From contig NZ_JARYGZ010000001.1 in assembly GCF_029906645.1 (NCBI RefSeq), positions 2,041,208 through 2,105,207 on the forward strand: 64,000 bases of DNA. The letters are read 5' to 3'. Origin of the DNA: Sphingomonas oryzagri. GTDB taxonomy: Bacteria > Pseudomonadota > Alphaproteobacteria > Sphingomonadales > Sphingomonadaceae. The notes below the pieces were generated by a model, which made no database searches, was not told where the DNA came from, and saw only the letters and a program-made list of their open reading frames with translations. Of this stretch, positions 40,963 through 49,591 are shown one piece after another. The number at the start of each line of letters is the position of its first letter. The stretch's first letter is position 1. Made by a program: the position numbers and the translations under genes.

Positions 40963-43432
40963 CGCGATCGGCGTGTGGCGCATCCGCGATTGCGCGCCGG
41001 GCGAGGGCCTGGCGATCGATGCCGCGCGCGGATCGGGCGACGGGTGGATCCCCGCCTGCGCGCCGGGGGACACCTATCGCGCGCTCATCGCGGCGGGGCG
41101 GCTCGCCGATCCGTTCGAGGGACGCAACGAAGCCGCTGCGGCGTGGGTGCGCGATCGGGAATGGTGGTGGCACGCCCGGATCGATATCGCCGAAGCCCTG
41201 CCGGGCGAGACGATCGAGCTGTTGTTCGAGGGTCTCGACACCTTCGCCGATGTCTATCTCGATGGCGTTCTGCTCGGTCGCGCGGACAACATGTTTCGCG
41301 GCTGGCGCTTCGATCTCGCCAATATCGCGGCGGGAAAGCACGATCTCGCCCTCTGCTTTCACCCCACGCGCCCGATGGTCGAGGGCGCGCCGCTGCCGGC
41401 CTGGACCAGCTTCACCGACCGGATCAACGCCTCGCGCCGCACGCTGATGCGCAAGGCGCAGTTCGGCTGGGGCTGGGATTGGGGTCCAGACCTTCCGACC
41501 GTCGGCATCTGGCAACCGGTGCGGGTCGTGCGGCGGCGCGCGGCGGAAATTCACAGCCTCGGCTTCGCCACGCTTTCGATCGCCGACGAATCCGCCGAAG
41601 TGCGGATCGACATACGGATGTCGGAGCCGGCGATGGCAACCATCGAGCTGCTCGACCCCGATGGCAGGACGGTCGCGACAACGACGGTTCATGGTTCCGG
41701 CAGCGTCACGATGACGGTGCCGGCCCCACGCCTGTGGTGGACCTTCGATCTCGGCGCCCATCCGCTCTACACGCTGACTGCCAAGGTCGATGGTGCACCC
41801 GAACAGGCCCGCCGCGTCGGCATCCGCACCATCGCGATCGACCAGTCGCCCGACCCGGACGAGCCCGGCACCACCTTCTTCCGTTTCGTGCTGAACGGCG
41901 TACCGATCTTCGCCAAAGGCACCAACTGGGTGCCCGCCAGCTCCTATGTCGGCGCGATATCCGAGGGCACCTACCGCGATCTGCTGGCGCGCGCGGTCGA
42001 CGGCAACATGAACATGGTCCGCGTCTGGGGTGGCGGCATCTATGAGCCGGATGTCTTCTACGATGAGTGCGATCGGCTGGGCCTGCTCGTCTGGCAGGAC
42101 TTCATGTTCGCCTGCGCACCGTATCCGGACGACACGGCATTCCTCGACAACGTGAAAGCCGAGATCGCCGAGCAGGTGGCGCGGCTGCGGCACCATGCCT
42201 GCCTCGCGCTCTGGTGCGGCAACAACGAGAATCAGGCGATCCAGTTCTTCGAGGACCACGCCACCGGCACCACCACGCCGCTCGCCGGCCTCGCAATCTA
42301 TGACGCGTTGATCCCGGCGGTGCTGGCCGATCTCGATCCGGTGACACCCTATTGGCCGAGCAGCCCATGGGGCGGCCCCAGCCCCAACAGTATGAGAGGC
42401 GGCGACGTCCACAACTGGACGGTGTGGCATGGCGTGCCCCCCGTCCCCGACACGGAGGCGGTCGGCCATACCGATCGCAGCCCCGAAGGCATCGCCTTCA
42501 CCCGCTTCGCCGAGGACAAGGCCCGCTTCGTGAGCGAGTTCGGCATCCAGGGCGCCCCCGACATCGGCACGCTCCGACGCTGGATGGCGCCGGAGGATCT
42601 GACGCTCGGCAGCCAGGGTTTTCTCGATCGCATCAAGGATGTCGCCGACAAGATGACGGCGATGATGACTCCCTTCACCGGCACGCCGGAGACGCTGGAA
42701 GAGTATGTCGATTTCTCGATGCTCACCCAGGCCGAAGGACTGGCGTTCGGCATCGAGCATTATCGTCGTCGCAAGCCGCATTGCTCGGGCGCGCTGATCT
42801 GGCAGCATAATGATTGCTGGCCGTGCGTGAGCTGGAGCCTGATCGACTTTGACGGTGTCGCCAAGGCCAGCTTCTATGCCGTCACCCGCGCGTTCGCGCC
42901 GGTGCTCGCGTCCTTCCGGCGGACTGGCAACGAGGTCGAACTGTGGATCACCAACGACCGGCTGGAGCCAGTGCGCGATATCGCCACCATCGCGCTCGCC
43001 CGCCTTTCGGGCGGCAACGACTGGAACGAGGCCATTGCCTTCGAGGTGCCAGCCAATGCCAGCCGCCGAGTCTGGCGCGGCACGCTCGCGGCGGCGAGCG
43101 ATCGCATCCTAACCGTACGCAGCGAAAGCGGAACCTTCCATCCCAACCGCTTGCTGCCGGGGCCGGTCAAGGATCTGGCGCTCGATAGCGATCCGGGGCT
43201 GACCGCCACTTTCACGCCGATCGACGGTGCATTGCATGTCGTCATCGAGGCGGAGCGCTATGCGCTCGGCGTGGCGCTGCGATCCGACGATCCGGCGCTT
43301 CGTTTCACCGACAATCATTTCGATCTCGCGAGCGGCGAGCGGCATAGGGTGGGTGTCACCAACAAGACAGGCGGCGGCGTGAACCTCGGGTCGATCGCCA
43401 TCGCCTGCTGGAACGGGAAAGCAAAACGATGA
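40955..43432 (+). CDS. GH2 beta-mannosidase
   Basis: An 825-residue intracellular enzyme with no signal peptide. It shows the jelly-roll start 'EWWWHARIDI' and 'LFEGLDTFADVYLDG', the beta-mannosidase hallmark 'RKAQFGWGWDWGPDLPT', 'NMVRVWGGGIYE', acid/base Glu425 in 'LWCGNNENQ' and nucleophile Glu528 in 'RFVSEFGIQG'. This combination distinguishes beta-mannosidase from beta-galactosidase in GH2. It removes terminal beta-linked mannose. It is coupled to the MFS gene before it and to an esterase gene after it (ATGA), suggesting that imported, probably acylated, mannosides are processed in the cytoplasm. Confidence 0.94.
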   Translation: MRDAIGVWRIRDCAPGEGLAIDAARGSGDGWIPACAPGDTYRALIAAGRLADPFEGRNEAAAAWVRDREWWWHARIDIAEALPGETIELLFEGLDTFADVYLDGVLLGRADNMFRGWRFDLANIAAGKHDLALCFHPTRPMVEGAPLPAWTSFTDRINASRRTLMRKAQFGWGWDWGPDLPTVGIWQPVRVVRRRAAEIHSLGFATLSIADESAEVRIDIRMSEPAMATIELLDPDGRTVATTTVHGSGSVTMTVPAPRLWWTFDLGAHPLYTLTAKVDGAPEQARRVGIRTIAIDQSPDPDEPGTTFFRFVLNGVPIFAKGTNWVPASSYVGAISEGTYRDLLARAVDGNMNMVRVWGGGIYEPDVFYDECDRLGLLVWQDFMFACAPYPDDTAFLDNVKAEIAEQVARLRHHACLALWCGNNENQAIQFFEDHATGTTTPLAGLAIYDALIPAVLADLDPVTPYWPSSPWGGPSPNSMRGGDVHNWTVWHGVPPVPDTEAVGHTDRSPEGIAFTRFAEDKARFVSEFGIQGAPDIGTLRRWMAPEDLTLGSQGFLDRIKDVADKMTAMMTPFTGTPETLEEYVDFSMLTQAEGLAFGIEHYRRRKPHCSGALIWQHNDCWPCVSWSLIDFDGVAKASFYAVTRAFAPVLASFRRTGNEVELWITNDRLEPVRDIATIALARLSGGNDWNEAIAFEVPANASRRVWRGTLAAASDRILTVRSESGTFHPNRLLPGPVKDLALDSDPGLTATFTPIDGALHVVIEAERYALGVALRSDDPALRFTDNHFDLASGERHRVGVTNKTGGGVNLGSIAIACWNGKAKR

Positions 43433-44388
43433 CCAGCCGCCACCTCGTCGATCCCGAACTGCATGGCCTGCTCGAGCGCTGGCCGCAGGTCACGCTCGAT
43501 GAGAGCCTGATTCCGCTGGTACGCGATGCGACCCGGCTCCCGGTGGGCGAGATCGCCAATCCGGAACGTGTCGTCCGCCAGGATCTCATCGTCCCCGGCC
43601 GCGACGGCGCACCCGACGTGCCGATGATCCACTATCGACCGGCGGGGAGCGAAGATGCCGTCCTGCCCTGCCTCTACCACGTCCATGGCGGCGGTTATGT
43701 CGGCGGCGCGGCGGCGGGACTGGAGCCGATCCACCGGCTGCTCGTCGAGACGGTCGGCTGCGCGCTGGTAACGGTGGACTACCGGCTCGCCCCCGAAACG
43801 CCGTTCCCCGGCCCGCTCGAGGATTGCTATGCCGGCCTCGACTGGCTGTTCGGCCATGCCTCGAAACTGAACATCGACCCCAGCCGCATCGGCATCGGCG
43901 GGGAGAGCGCGGGCGGTGGCCTCGCCGCGGCACTTGCGTTGCTGGTACGCGACCGGGGCGAACACCGGATCGCCTTCCAGCATCTCATCTACCCAATGAT
44001 CGACGATCGCACCTGCATCACTGCCGATCCGCACCCCCATGCCGGCCAATTCGTCTGGAACGCGGCGAGCAATGCCTTCGGCTGGCGCGCCTATCTCGGC
44101 ATGGCGCCGGGTGCGTCCGACATCCCGGCCTACGCCGCCGCCGCGCGCGCCGAGGATCTTTCCGGCCTGCCACCGACCTTCCTCGCCACCGGCGCACTGG
44201 ATCTCTTCGTCGATGAAGACATATCCTATGCCGCCCGCCTGATCCGCGCCGGAGTTTCGACCGAACTGCACGTCTATCCGGGCGCCTTCCACGGCTTCGA
44301 CATCGATCAGAGCGCGGCCGTTTCCCGCCGATTACGCCGCGACAGCTGGGATTTCCTGACGCGCCAGCTTCACCCCTCCCCCTTGTGA
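43429..44388 (+). CDS. HSL-type alpha/beta-hydrolase (esterase)
   Basis: A 319-residue cytoplasmic esterase of the hormone-sensitive-lipase family. The oxyanion motif 'YHVHGGGYVGGAAAG', 'VDYRLAPETPFPGPLEDCYA', nucleophile 'IGGESAGGGLAAALA', acid in 'GALDLFVDED' and 'YPGAFHGFD' histidine are all present. Start overlaps the beta-mannosidase stop by four bases. Such enzymes cut short and medium acyl esters. Next to a beta-mannosidase it could deacylate imported mannosides. The operon continues 13 bases later. Confidence 0.92.
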   Translation: MTSRHLVDPELHGLLERWPQVTLDESLIPLVRDATRLPVGEIANPERVVRQDLIVPGRDGAPDVPMIHYRPAGSEDAVLPCLYHVHGGGYVGGAAAGLEPIHRLLVETVGCALVTVDYRLAPETPFPGPLEDCYAGLDWLFGHASKLNIDPSRIGIGGESAGGGLAAALALLVRDRGEHRIAFQHLIYPMIDDRTCITADPHPHAGQFVWNAASNAFGWRAYLGMAPGASDIPAYAAAARAEDLSGLPPTFLATGALDLFVDEDISYAARLIRAGVSTELHVYPGAFHGFDIDQSAAVSRRLRRDSWDFLTRQLHPSPL

Positions 44389-44401
44389 AGGAGAACCGAC
44401 C

Positions 44402-45580
44402 GTGTCCGAGGCCGTAATGCCGCCAGTCGACGCTACGCCGCGGAAGCGTATCCTGCGCCGCATCCTGATCGGCCTCGCGGTGCTGGTGGTGCTCGCGGTC
44501 ATTCTGACCACGGCCGCCTGCGCGCTGATCGGCAGCCCGCCCAAGGCGTTCGACCAGACCCCGACCCCACCTGCCCCCGATTATTCTCAGCCGTCCGCGT
44601 GGCTCGCCTTTCCCGGCCGCAACGGCCAGGAACGGTCGACCCCGCCCGGCATCACTCCGGTAGACGAGGCCAAGGCGCCGGCCGATGTCTTCTTCATCCA
44701 TCCGACCACCGATCTGAACAACCGGATCTGGAACGCTCCCTTCGACGCACCGGACGACGTGGCGAAGCTCAATCCGCCGGTGCGGCTTGGGCAGGCGAGC
44801 GCGTTCAACGGCTGCTGCCGCATCTATGCGCCGCAATATCGCCAGGCGTCGCTCGCCGGGCTGAAGGAGCCGAAAGCGGTCGCCCTCGCCTATGAGGATG
44901 TCGCCCGCGCCTTCCGCTCTTACATCGCGCACGACAACAAGGGACGCCCCTTCATCCTCGCCTCGCACAGCCAGGGCACCGCACTGGCGATCGAGCTGGT
45001 ACAGCGCGAAATCCTCGGCACGCCGCTGCAAAAGCGGATGATCGCCGCCTATCTCGTCGGCGGTTATGTTCCGCAGACCTTCGCCACGATCGGCCTGCCG
45101 ACCTGCGATGCGCCGAAGCGGACGGGCTGCGTCGTCTCGTGGAACACCAGCAAGGCGGGCTGGAACATTCCGCGCAAGCTCCTGCTCAGTCGACCGGGCT
45201 ATTGGTGGCAGGGTCAGCTCGTGACGCGCGGCGCGGCGCCGCCGATCTGTGTCAATCCGCTGAGCTGGCGCAACGAGGGCGCCGCCCCGGCGACCGCCAA
45301 CCCCGGCAGCCTGCCATTCCCCAAGGCCCCCTTCCCGGCCGGCGCCTCGTTGCTGTCGCCGCTGGCGGTCAACCTCACCGGCGCGACCTGCAACGCGCCG
45401 ATGCTGGAAGTGCAGATCCCGTCGGACGCGCCATCCGGGTTCAGCGACAAGCTGAGCGCCCTGCTCGGCATCTATCACGCCAACGACTATGGCATCTTCT
45501 ACGCCAGCATCCGCCAGAATGCGATCGACCGCACGCAGGCGTGGTTGGCGACACACGAGCCGACGCGCGCGGATGAGTGA
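44402..45580 (+). CDS. DUF3089 alpha/beta-hydrolase-fold protein, membrane-anchored
   Basis: A 392-residue protein starting at GTG 44402 with AAGGAG eight bases upstream. A basic stretch then a hydrophobic segment at about residues 18-43 ends in 'TTAAC', so it is either a signal anchor or a lipoprotein. The globular part contains 'ADVFFIHPTTDLNNRIWNAP', 'CCRIYAPQYRQAS', 'LAYEDVARAFRSYIAHDNKG' and the nucleophile 'FILASHSQGTALAIEL', all typical of DUF3089. Function of the family is not established; esterase activity is plausible. It sits between two other esterase-like genes in the mannosidase operon. Confidence 0.88.
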   Translation: MSEAVMPPVDATPRKRILRRILIGLAVLVVLAVILTTAACALIGSPPKAFDQTPTPPAPDYSQPSAWLAFPGRNGQERSTPPGITPVDEAKAPADVFFIHPTTDLNNRIWNAPFDAPDDVAKLNPPVRLGQASAFNGCCRIYAPQYRQASLAGLKEPKAVALAYEDVARAFRSYIAHDNKGRPFILASHSQGTALAIELVQREILGTPLQKRMIAAYLVGGYVPQTFATIGLPTCDAPKRTGCVVSWNTSKAGWNIPRKLLLSRPGYWWQGQLVTRGAAPPICVNPLSWRNEGAAPATANPGSLPFPKAPFPAGASLLSPLAVNLTGATCNAPMLEVQIPSDAPSGFSDKLSALLGIYHANDYGIFYASIRQNAIDRTQAWLATHEPTRADE

Positions 45581-46403
45581 CACCTCGCTGCCCCATGCGA
45601 TGGGAAACACGCCGCTGCCCACACTCCCGTCGCCGGAACCGGACGCTATCCGCCTCATCCAGGCCATGCTCGACCAGCGCCCCCTCCCGGCCGATCTCCA
45701 GGCCCGGTTGGCGGACACCGCCGCCATGGCCGAACGACGCGAACGCGAAGCCGTGCAGCGGCTCAACGACTGGCCGGCGCTCGCCCGCTATCGCGCGGCC
45801 AATGCCGCCGTCCGCAATCCCGACGTGGTGATGATCGGGGATTCGATCACCGAAATCTGGCAGATCGCCATGCCGGAAATGTTCGGCGGCGCCATCGTCA
45901 ATCGCGGCATTGCCGGACAGACCAGCCCGCAGATCCTGCTGCGCTTCATGGCCGACGTCGTCGATCTCCGCCCGCGCCGCGTCCATATCCTGTGCGGCAC
46001 CAACGACATTGCGGGCAATACCGGCCCAACCGTGCCGGAAGACTATCAGCGCAACGTCCGGGCGATGGCCGATCTGGCGATGCGGAACGGGATCGAGCCG
46101 CTGCTTGCGAGCATTCCGCCCGCCTCCGCCATTTTCTGGCAGCCGGACGCACGCCCCCTGGAATGGATTCCCCACCTCAACGACTGGCTGCGGACGTTCT
46201 GCGCAACGCGTAGCCTGCGCTACGTCGATTATCATGCCGCACTGACCGACGGCGCCGGCGCACTTCAGGAGCGCTTTTCCGCTGACGGCGTCCACGTCAC
46301 GCGCTCAGCCTATCGCGTGATGGCGCGCTTGCTCGCGGAGGCCTGCGCGGATGGTTCCGCCAGCGCCCGGCCGGCGGGAAGCGGCTCGCCGAGTACCGGA
46401 TAG
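45573..46403 (+). CDS. SGNH/GDSL-type hydrolase
   Basis: A 276-residue esterase-fold protein. Block I 'VVMIGDSITEIWQ', block II 'NRGIAGQTS', block III 'ILCGTNDIAGNTG' and block V 'SADGVHVTRSAY' supply Ser, Gly, Asn and Asp/His. It resembles platelet-activating-factor-acetylhydrolase-like and carbohydrate-deacetylating SGNH enzymes. No clear signal peptide is visible. ATG 45573 overlaps the previous stop by eight bases. Its last 94 bases run antisense into the GH43 gene on the other strand, and the corresponding tail (ADGSASARPAGSGSPSTG) looks like non-conserved read-through. Confidence 0.9.
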   Translation: MSDTSLPHAMGNTPLPTLPSPEPDAIRLIQAMLDQRPLPADLQARLADTAAMAERREREAVQRLNDWPALARYRAANAAVRNPDVVMIGDSITEIWQIAMPEMFGGAIVNRGIAGQTSPQILLRFMADVVDLRPRRVHILCGTNDIAGNTGPTVPEDYQRNVRAMADLAMRNGIEPLLASIPPASAIFWQPDARPLEWIPHLNDWLRTFCATRSLRYVDYHAALTDGAGALQERFSADGVHVTRSAYRVMARLLAEACADGSASARPAGSGSPSTG

Positions 46404-47350
46404 CCGTTCGCGTCGAAATTGAAGCGCTGGGCGTGCGGCGCGCGCTTGGCGGTGCACTTCATGTCCGGCCCCGGATTGGCATGGAACACGATCCAGTTCT
46501 CGCGTCCGTCTGGCGAAGTGAAGAAGCCGTTGTGGCCTGTCGCATAGACGCTGTTGGCGGGCGACTTCTTCAGCACCGGCTGCGGGGCCTTCTGCCAGCT
46601 TTGCGGGGCGAGCGGATCACTGCCGGGCGCGGCATGCAGCAGACCGAGCGCATAATCGTCCGACCAGCAGGCTCCCGCCGAATAGGTCAGGAACAGGTCG
46701 CCCTTCGGCCCGGCGAGGAATTCCGGCCCTTCGAGGATCGATCGGCCGCCACGCGTCTCCCATTCCCTGTCGGGACGCGCGATGACGACCTCCGGACCTT
46801 CGAGCGTCCACGGATTGGCCATGCGGACGATGGCGAGGTCGCTCTCCGGCCCGACATAGGGCGAATAGACGAAATAGCGCTGGCCCCGATACGCGAAGGT
46901 GGTGCCGTCGATGCCATTGTGCTGCGTCTTCAGCCTACCCCGATCGATCCACGTACCGGCCAGCGGATCGGCCGCGTCATTCTCCAGCACGAAGATCCCG
47001 CGATGCGCGTCGTCGTCATGCCCGTCCTCGGCGGCGGTGTAGTAGATGAACCACTTGCCATCGATGCGATGCAGTTCAGGCGCCCAGACGGAGATGGCGT
47101 TCGGCCCGTGCGCCGGGGGAGTCCACACCGTATGCGGCACGGCGTCGCGAAACCCTCCGAGATTGGGCGAGGCTCGGATGACCAGCCGGTTGCCGTCGGT
47201 CTTCATCAGATAATAGGTCGATCCCGCGCGCGCGATCCACGGATCGGGGCCGGACGGGAGCAGCGGATTGGTGAACGTTCGAGGCGCTGTCGCCCCCGTC
47301 AACGAGGCAAGGGCCACAATTCCAAGCACGGCCTGTCCGATCCGGCGCAT
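46310..47350 (-). CDS. GH43 glycosidase, secreted alpha-L-arabinofuranosidase-like
   Basis: A 346-residue protein with a signal peptide ending near 'LTGATAPRT'. GH43 features are 'LPSGPDPWIARAGSTYYLMK' (catalytic base Asp), 'SVWAPELHRIDGKWFIYYTA', 'NGIDGTTFAYRGQRYFVYS' and 'RSILEGPEFLAGPKGDLFLT' (acid Glu). 'SVYATGHNGFFTSPDGRENW' is typical of the exo-arabinofuranosidase-like subfamilies. GAGGAAG precedes ATG 47350. It is divergent from the second GH127 gene and shares an operator pair with it; its 3' end overlaps the SGNH hydrolase gene in antisense. Arabinose side-chain removal is the likely function. Confidence 0.9.
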   Translation of the reverse strand: MRRIGQAVLGIVALASLTGATAPRTFTNPLLPSGPDPWIARAGSTYYLMKTDGNRLVIRASPNLGGFRDAVPHTVWTPPAHGPNAISVWAPELHRIDGKWFIYYTAAEDGHDDDAHRGIFVLENDAADPLAGTWIDRGRLKTQHNGIDGTTFAYRGQRYFVYSPYVGPESDLAIVRMANPWTLEGPEVVIARPDREWETRGGRSILEGPEFLAGPKGDLFLTYSAGACWSDDYALGLLHAAPGSDPLAPQSWQKAPQPVLKKSPANSVYATGHNGFFTSPDGRENWIVFHANPGPDMKCTAKRAPHAQRFNFDANGYPVLGEPLPAGRALAEPSAQASASKRAITR

Positions 47351-47365
47351 CTCTTCCTCAACAAA

Positions 47366-47376
47366 TTATCTTATAA
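47366..47376. promoter_or_regulatory. TTATCnnATAA operator copy at the GH43/GH127 divergent promoter (left)
   Basis: TTATCTTATAA, a full match to the class, 16 bases from the GH43 ATG. It is an exact inverted copy of 47415-47425. Confidence 0.6.
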
Positions 47377-47414
47377 TTTCGCATCGCAAGATCATGGGTT
47401 GGATGCAACCGATT

Positions 47415-47425
47415 TTATAAGATAA
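47415..47425. promoter_or_regulatory. TTATCnnATAA operator copy at the GH43/GH127 divergent promoter (right)
   Basis: TTATAAGATAA, the exact reverse complement of 47366-47376, 58 bases before the GH127 ATG. The two facing copies are separated by 38 bases, a layout that would let one regulator block both promoters. Confidence 0.6.
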
Positions 47426-47483
47426 ATGTGCGACAAGCCGGCGGCCATCGACGCGATGCAAGGCGCCCGGTGCAGAGGATGCC

Positions 47484-49544
47484 ATGAACGATTGCAAATT
47501 TTTCGGTGCGGGCTTCACCAGGCGGGCGCTCCTGCGATCCTGCTCGTATCTGTCGGTGGCGACATGGCTCGCACCGGGCCTGGCGCGGGCAGATCCCGCC
47601 CTTCCCGCCGCGACCGTCCCGCATCCCGCTCCGCCCCGCGCGCCCGGCCAGAACCGCGCGCCGCTGGCAGGCCAGCCCTTCCTGCCGCTGCCGAGCGGGT
47701 CGATCCGTCCGGCAGGCTGGCTGGAGCGGCAGATGCGCATCCAGGCCGATGGAATGGGCGGCCGGCTCGACGAGACATGGCCGGATGTCGGCCCGAACAG
47801 CGGCTGGCTGGGCGGCACCGGCGAAAGCTGGGAGCGCGGCCCCTATTTCGTCGATGGCCTGCTGCCCCTCGCCTGGGCGCTCGACGATCCGGCGCTCAAG
47901 GCCAAGGCGCAACGCTTCATCGATTGGACGCTCGATCACCCGCAGCCCGACGGCATGTTCGGCCCAACGTCCAACGACGATTGGTGGCCGCGCATGGTGA
48001 TGCTGAAGGTGCTGATCCAGTATCACGAACTGACCGATGACCCGCGTGTGATCCCGCTGATGCGCCGCTATTTCGCACACCAGCTCAAGGCGTTGCCGGC
48101 ACGCCCGCTCAAGGATTGGGGTCGTTTCCGCTGGCAGGACGAATTGGTCGCAGTTCTGTGGCTCTACAACCGCACCGGCGATGCCTCCCTCCTGCAACTG
48201 GCGGAGTTGCTACGCGCCCAGGGATGGAACTGGCAGGCCGAATACGCCGACTTCCCGTTCAAGGCCAAGCTGTCCGCCGAGGAACTGGGCCTCGACGAGA
48301 GCAAGGGCGGCAATTCCGCCAACGGTCTCAGCGACCGGACGCTCTCGGCGCATGGCGTCAACAACGCGATGGGCGTGAAGACCTCGCCGCTGTGGTCGAT
48401 CGTATCGGGCCGCGCGACGGATCGCGACGCGATCAAGGCCGAACTGGCGGTGCTCGATCGCTATCACGGCCTGCCGATCGGCATCTTCTCGGCCGACGAG
48501 CATCTCGCCGGCACCAGCCCGAGCCAGGGCATCGAGACCTGCGCGATCGTCGAGATGATGTATTCGCTGGAGCTGGCGCTGGCGATCACCGGTGACGCGG
48601 CGATAGCCGACCGGATCGAGCGCATCGCCTACAATGCGCTGCCCGCCGCCTTCACCGACGACATGTGGGCGCATCAATATGATCAGCAGCCGAACCAGAT
48701 CAAATGCAGCCTCGCCAAAGGGCCGTGGACGACGAACGGGCCGGAAGCCAACCTCTTCGGGCTGGAACCGCATTTCGGCTGCTGCACCGCGAACTTCCAT
48801 CAAGGCTGGCCGAAGCTCAACGCCAGCCTGTGGATGGCGACCGCCGGGGGCGGACTGGCGGCGATGCTCTACGCGCCGTGCACGGTCAGCACAGTCGTCG
48901 GCGATGTCCCGCTGCGGATCGAGCAGGCAACCGACTATCCGTTTCGCGACACGGTCTCGATCGCGCTGCATCCCGAGCGGGAGGTGGCCTTCCCGCTGGT
49001 GCTGCGCGTGCCCGGCTGGGCACGATCGGCGAAGATTTCGATCAATGGTGCGCCAGCCCACGCCGCCTCGAGCCGAGGCTTCGTCACCATCCGTCGATCG
49101 TGGCGCGCAGGCGACCGGGTCGAGGCCTCGTTCGACGTCGCCACGCGCAGGGTCGAAACGGCGGACGGCGCGAGCACCGTCGAGCATGGCGCCCTGCTCT
49201 ACGTGCTGCCGATCGAGGAGAATTGGGAGAAGTGGCGCCCGCGCGGGCTAACGGCGGACTGGCAGGTCTATCCGGCCAGCCCATGGAATGTCGGCCTCGC
49301 GCCCGATGCCTCTTTGCACCGGACCGAGCGCGCCGTCTCACCGACCCCATTCTCGCGCCGCAGCCCCGCCGCAGTCGTGACGACGTCGGGTCAGGCCGTT
49401 CCGGAATGGATCGAGGCGCACGGCGGCTATGCCGAGCCGCCGCCCAGGGGGCTGACAGGCAACGGGGATCAGCGCCCGTTGACGCTGATCCCGTACGGCG
49501 CAGCGAAGCTGCGGATCACTGCCTTTCCGACGCTGACTGTCTGA
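47484..49544 (+). CDS. GH127/GH146-type beta-L-arabinofuranosidase (second copy, divergent from the first)
   Basis: A 686-residue exported enzyme with a Tat-like leader (FTRRALLRSCSYLSVATWLA). The zinc and catalytic set is intact: Glu351 and Cys353 in 'GIETCAIVEMMYSLELALA', Cys433-Cys434 in 'HFGCCTANFHQGWPKL'. Apart from these motifs it differs greatly from the enzyme at 18307, including 'WERGPYFVDGLLPLAWAL' and a longer catalytic head, so it is another subfamily with probably another linkage preference. It is divergent from a GH43 gene and carries the arabinose-type operators rather than the GntR-type one. A strong hairpin follows the stop. Confidence 0.9.
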   Translation: MNDCKFFGAGFTRRALLRSCSYLSVATWLAPGLARADPALPAATVPHPAPPRAPGQNRAPLAGQPFLPLPSGSIRPAGWLERQMRIQADGMGGRLDETWPDVGPNSGWLGGTGESWERGPYFVDGLLPLAWALDDPALKAKAQRFIDWTLDHPQPDGMFGPTSNDDWWPRMVMLKVLIQYHELTDDPRVIPLMRRYFAHQLKALPARPLKDWGRFRWQDELVAVLWLYNRTGDASLLQLAELLRAQGWNWQAEYADFPFKAKLSAEELGLDESKGGNSANGLSDRTLSAHGVNNAMGVKTSPLWSIVSGRATDRDAIKAELAVLDRYHGLPIGIFSADEHLAGTSPSQGIETCAIVEMMYSLELALAITGDAAIADRIERIAYNALPAAFTDDMWAHQYDQQPNQIKCSLAKGPWTTNGPEANLFGLEPHFGCCTANFHQGWPKLNASLWMATAGGGLAAMLYAPCTVSTVVGDVPLRIEQATDYPFRDTVSIALHPEREVAFPLVLRVPGWARSAKISINGAPAHAASSRGFVTIRRSWRAGDRVEASFDVATRRVETADGASTVEHGALLYVLPIEENWEKWRPRGLTADWQVYPASPWNVGLAPDASLHRTERAVSPTPFSRRSPAAVVTTSGQAVPEWIEAHGGYAEPPPRGLTGNGDQRPLTLIPYGAAKLRITAFPTLTV

Positions 49545-49551
49545 AAGCGGA

Positions 49552-49584
49552 CGCCGCCCGGATGCCTTGGACATCCGGGCGGCG
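49552..49584. terminator. Bidirectional hairpin between second GH127 and porin genes
   Basis: A perfect 13-base stem (CGCCGCCCGGATG / CATCCGGGCGGCG) with a 7-base loop fills the gap between two convergent stop codons at 49544 and 49592. Confidence 0.75.
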
Positions 49585-49591
49585 GGCACGA

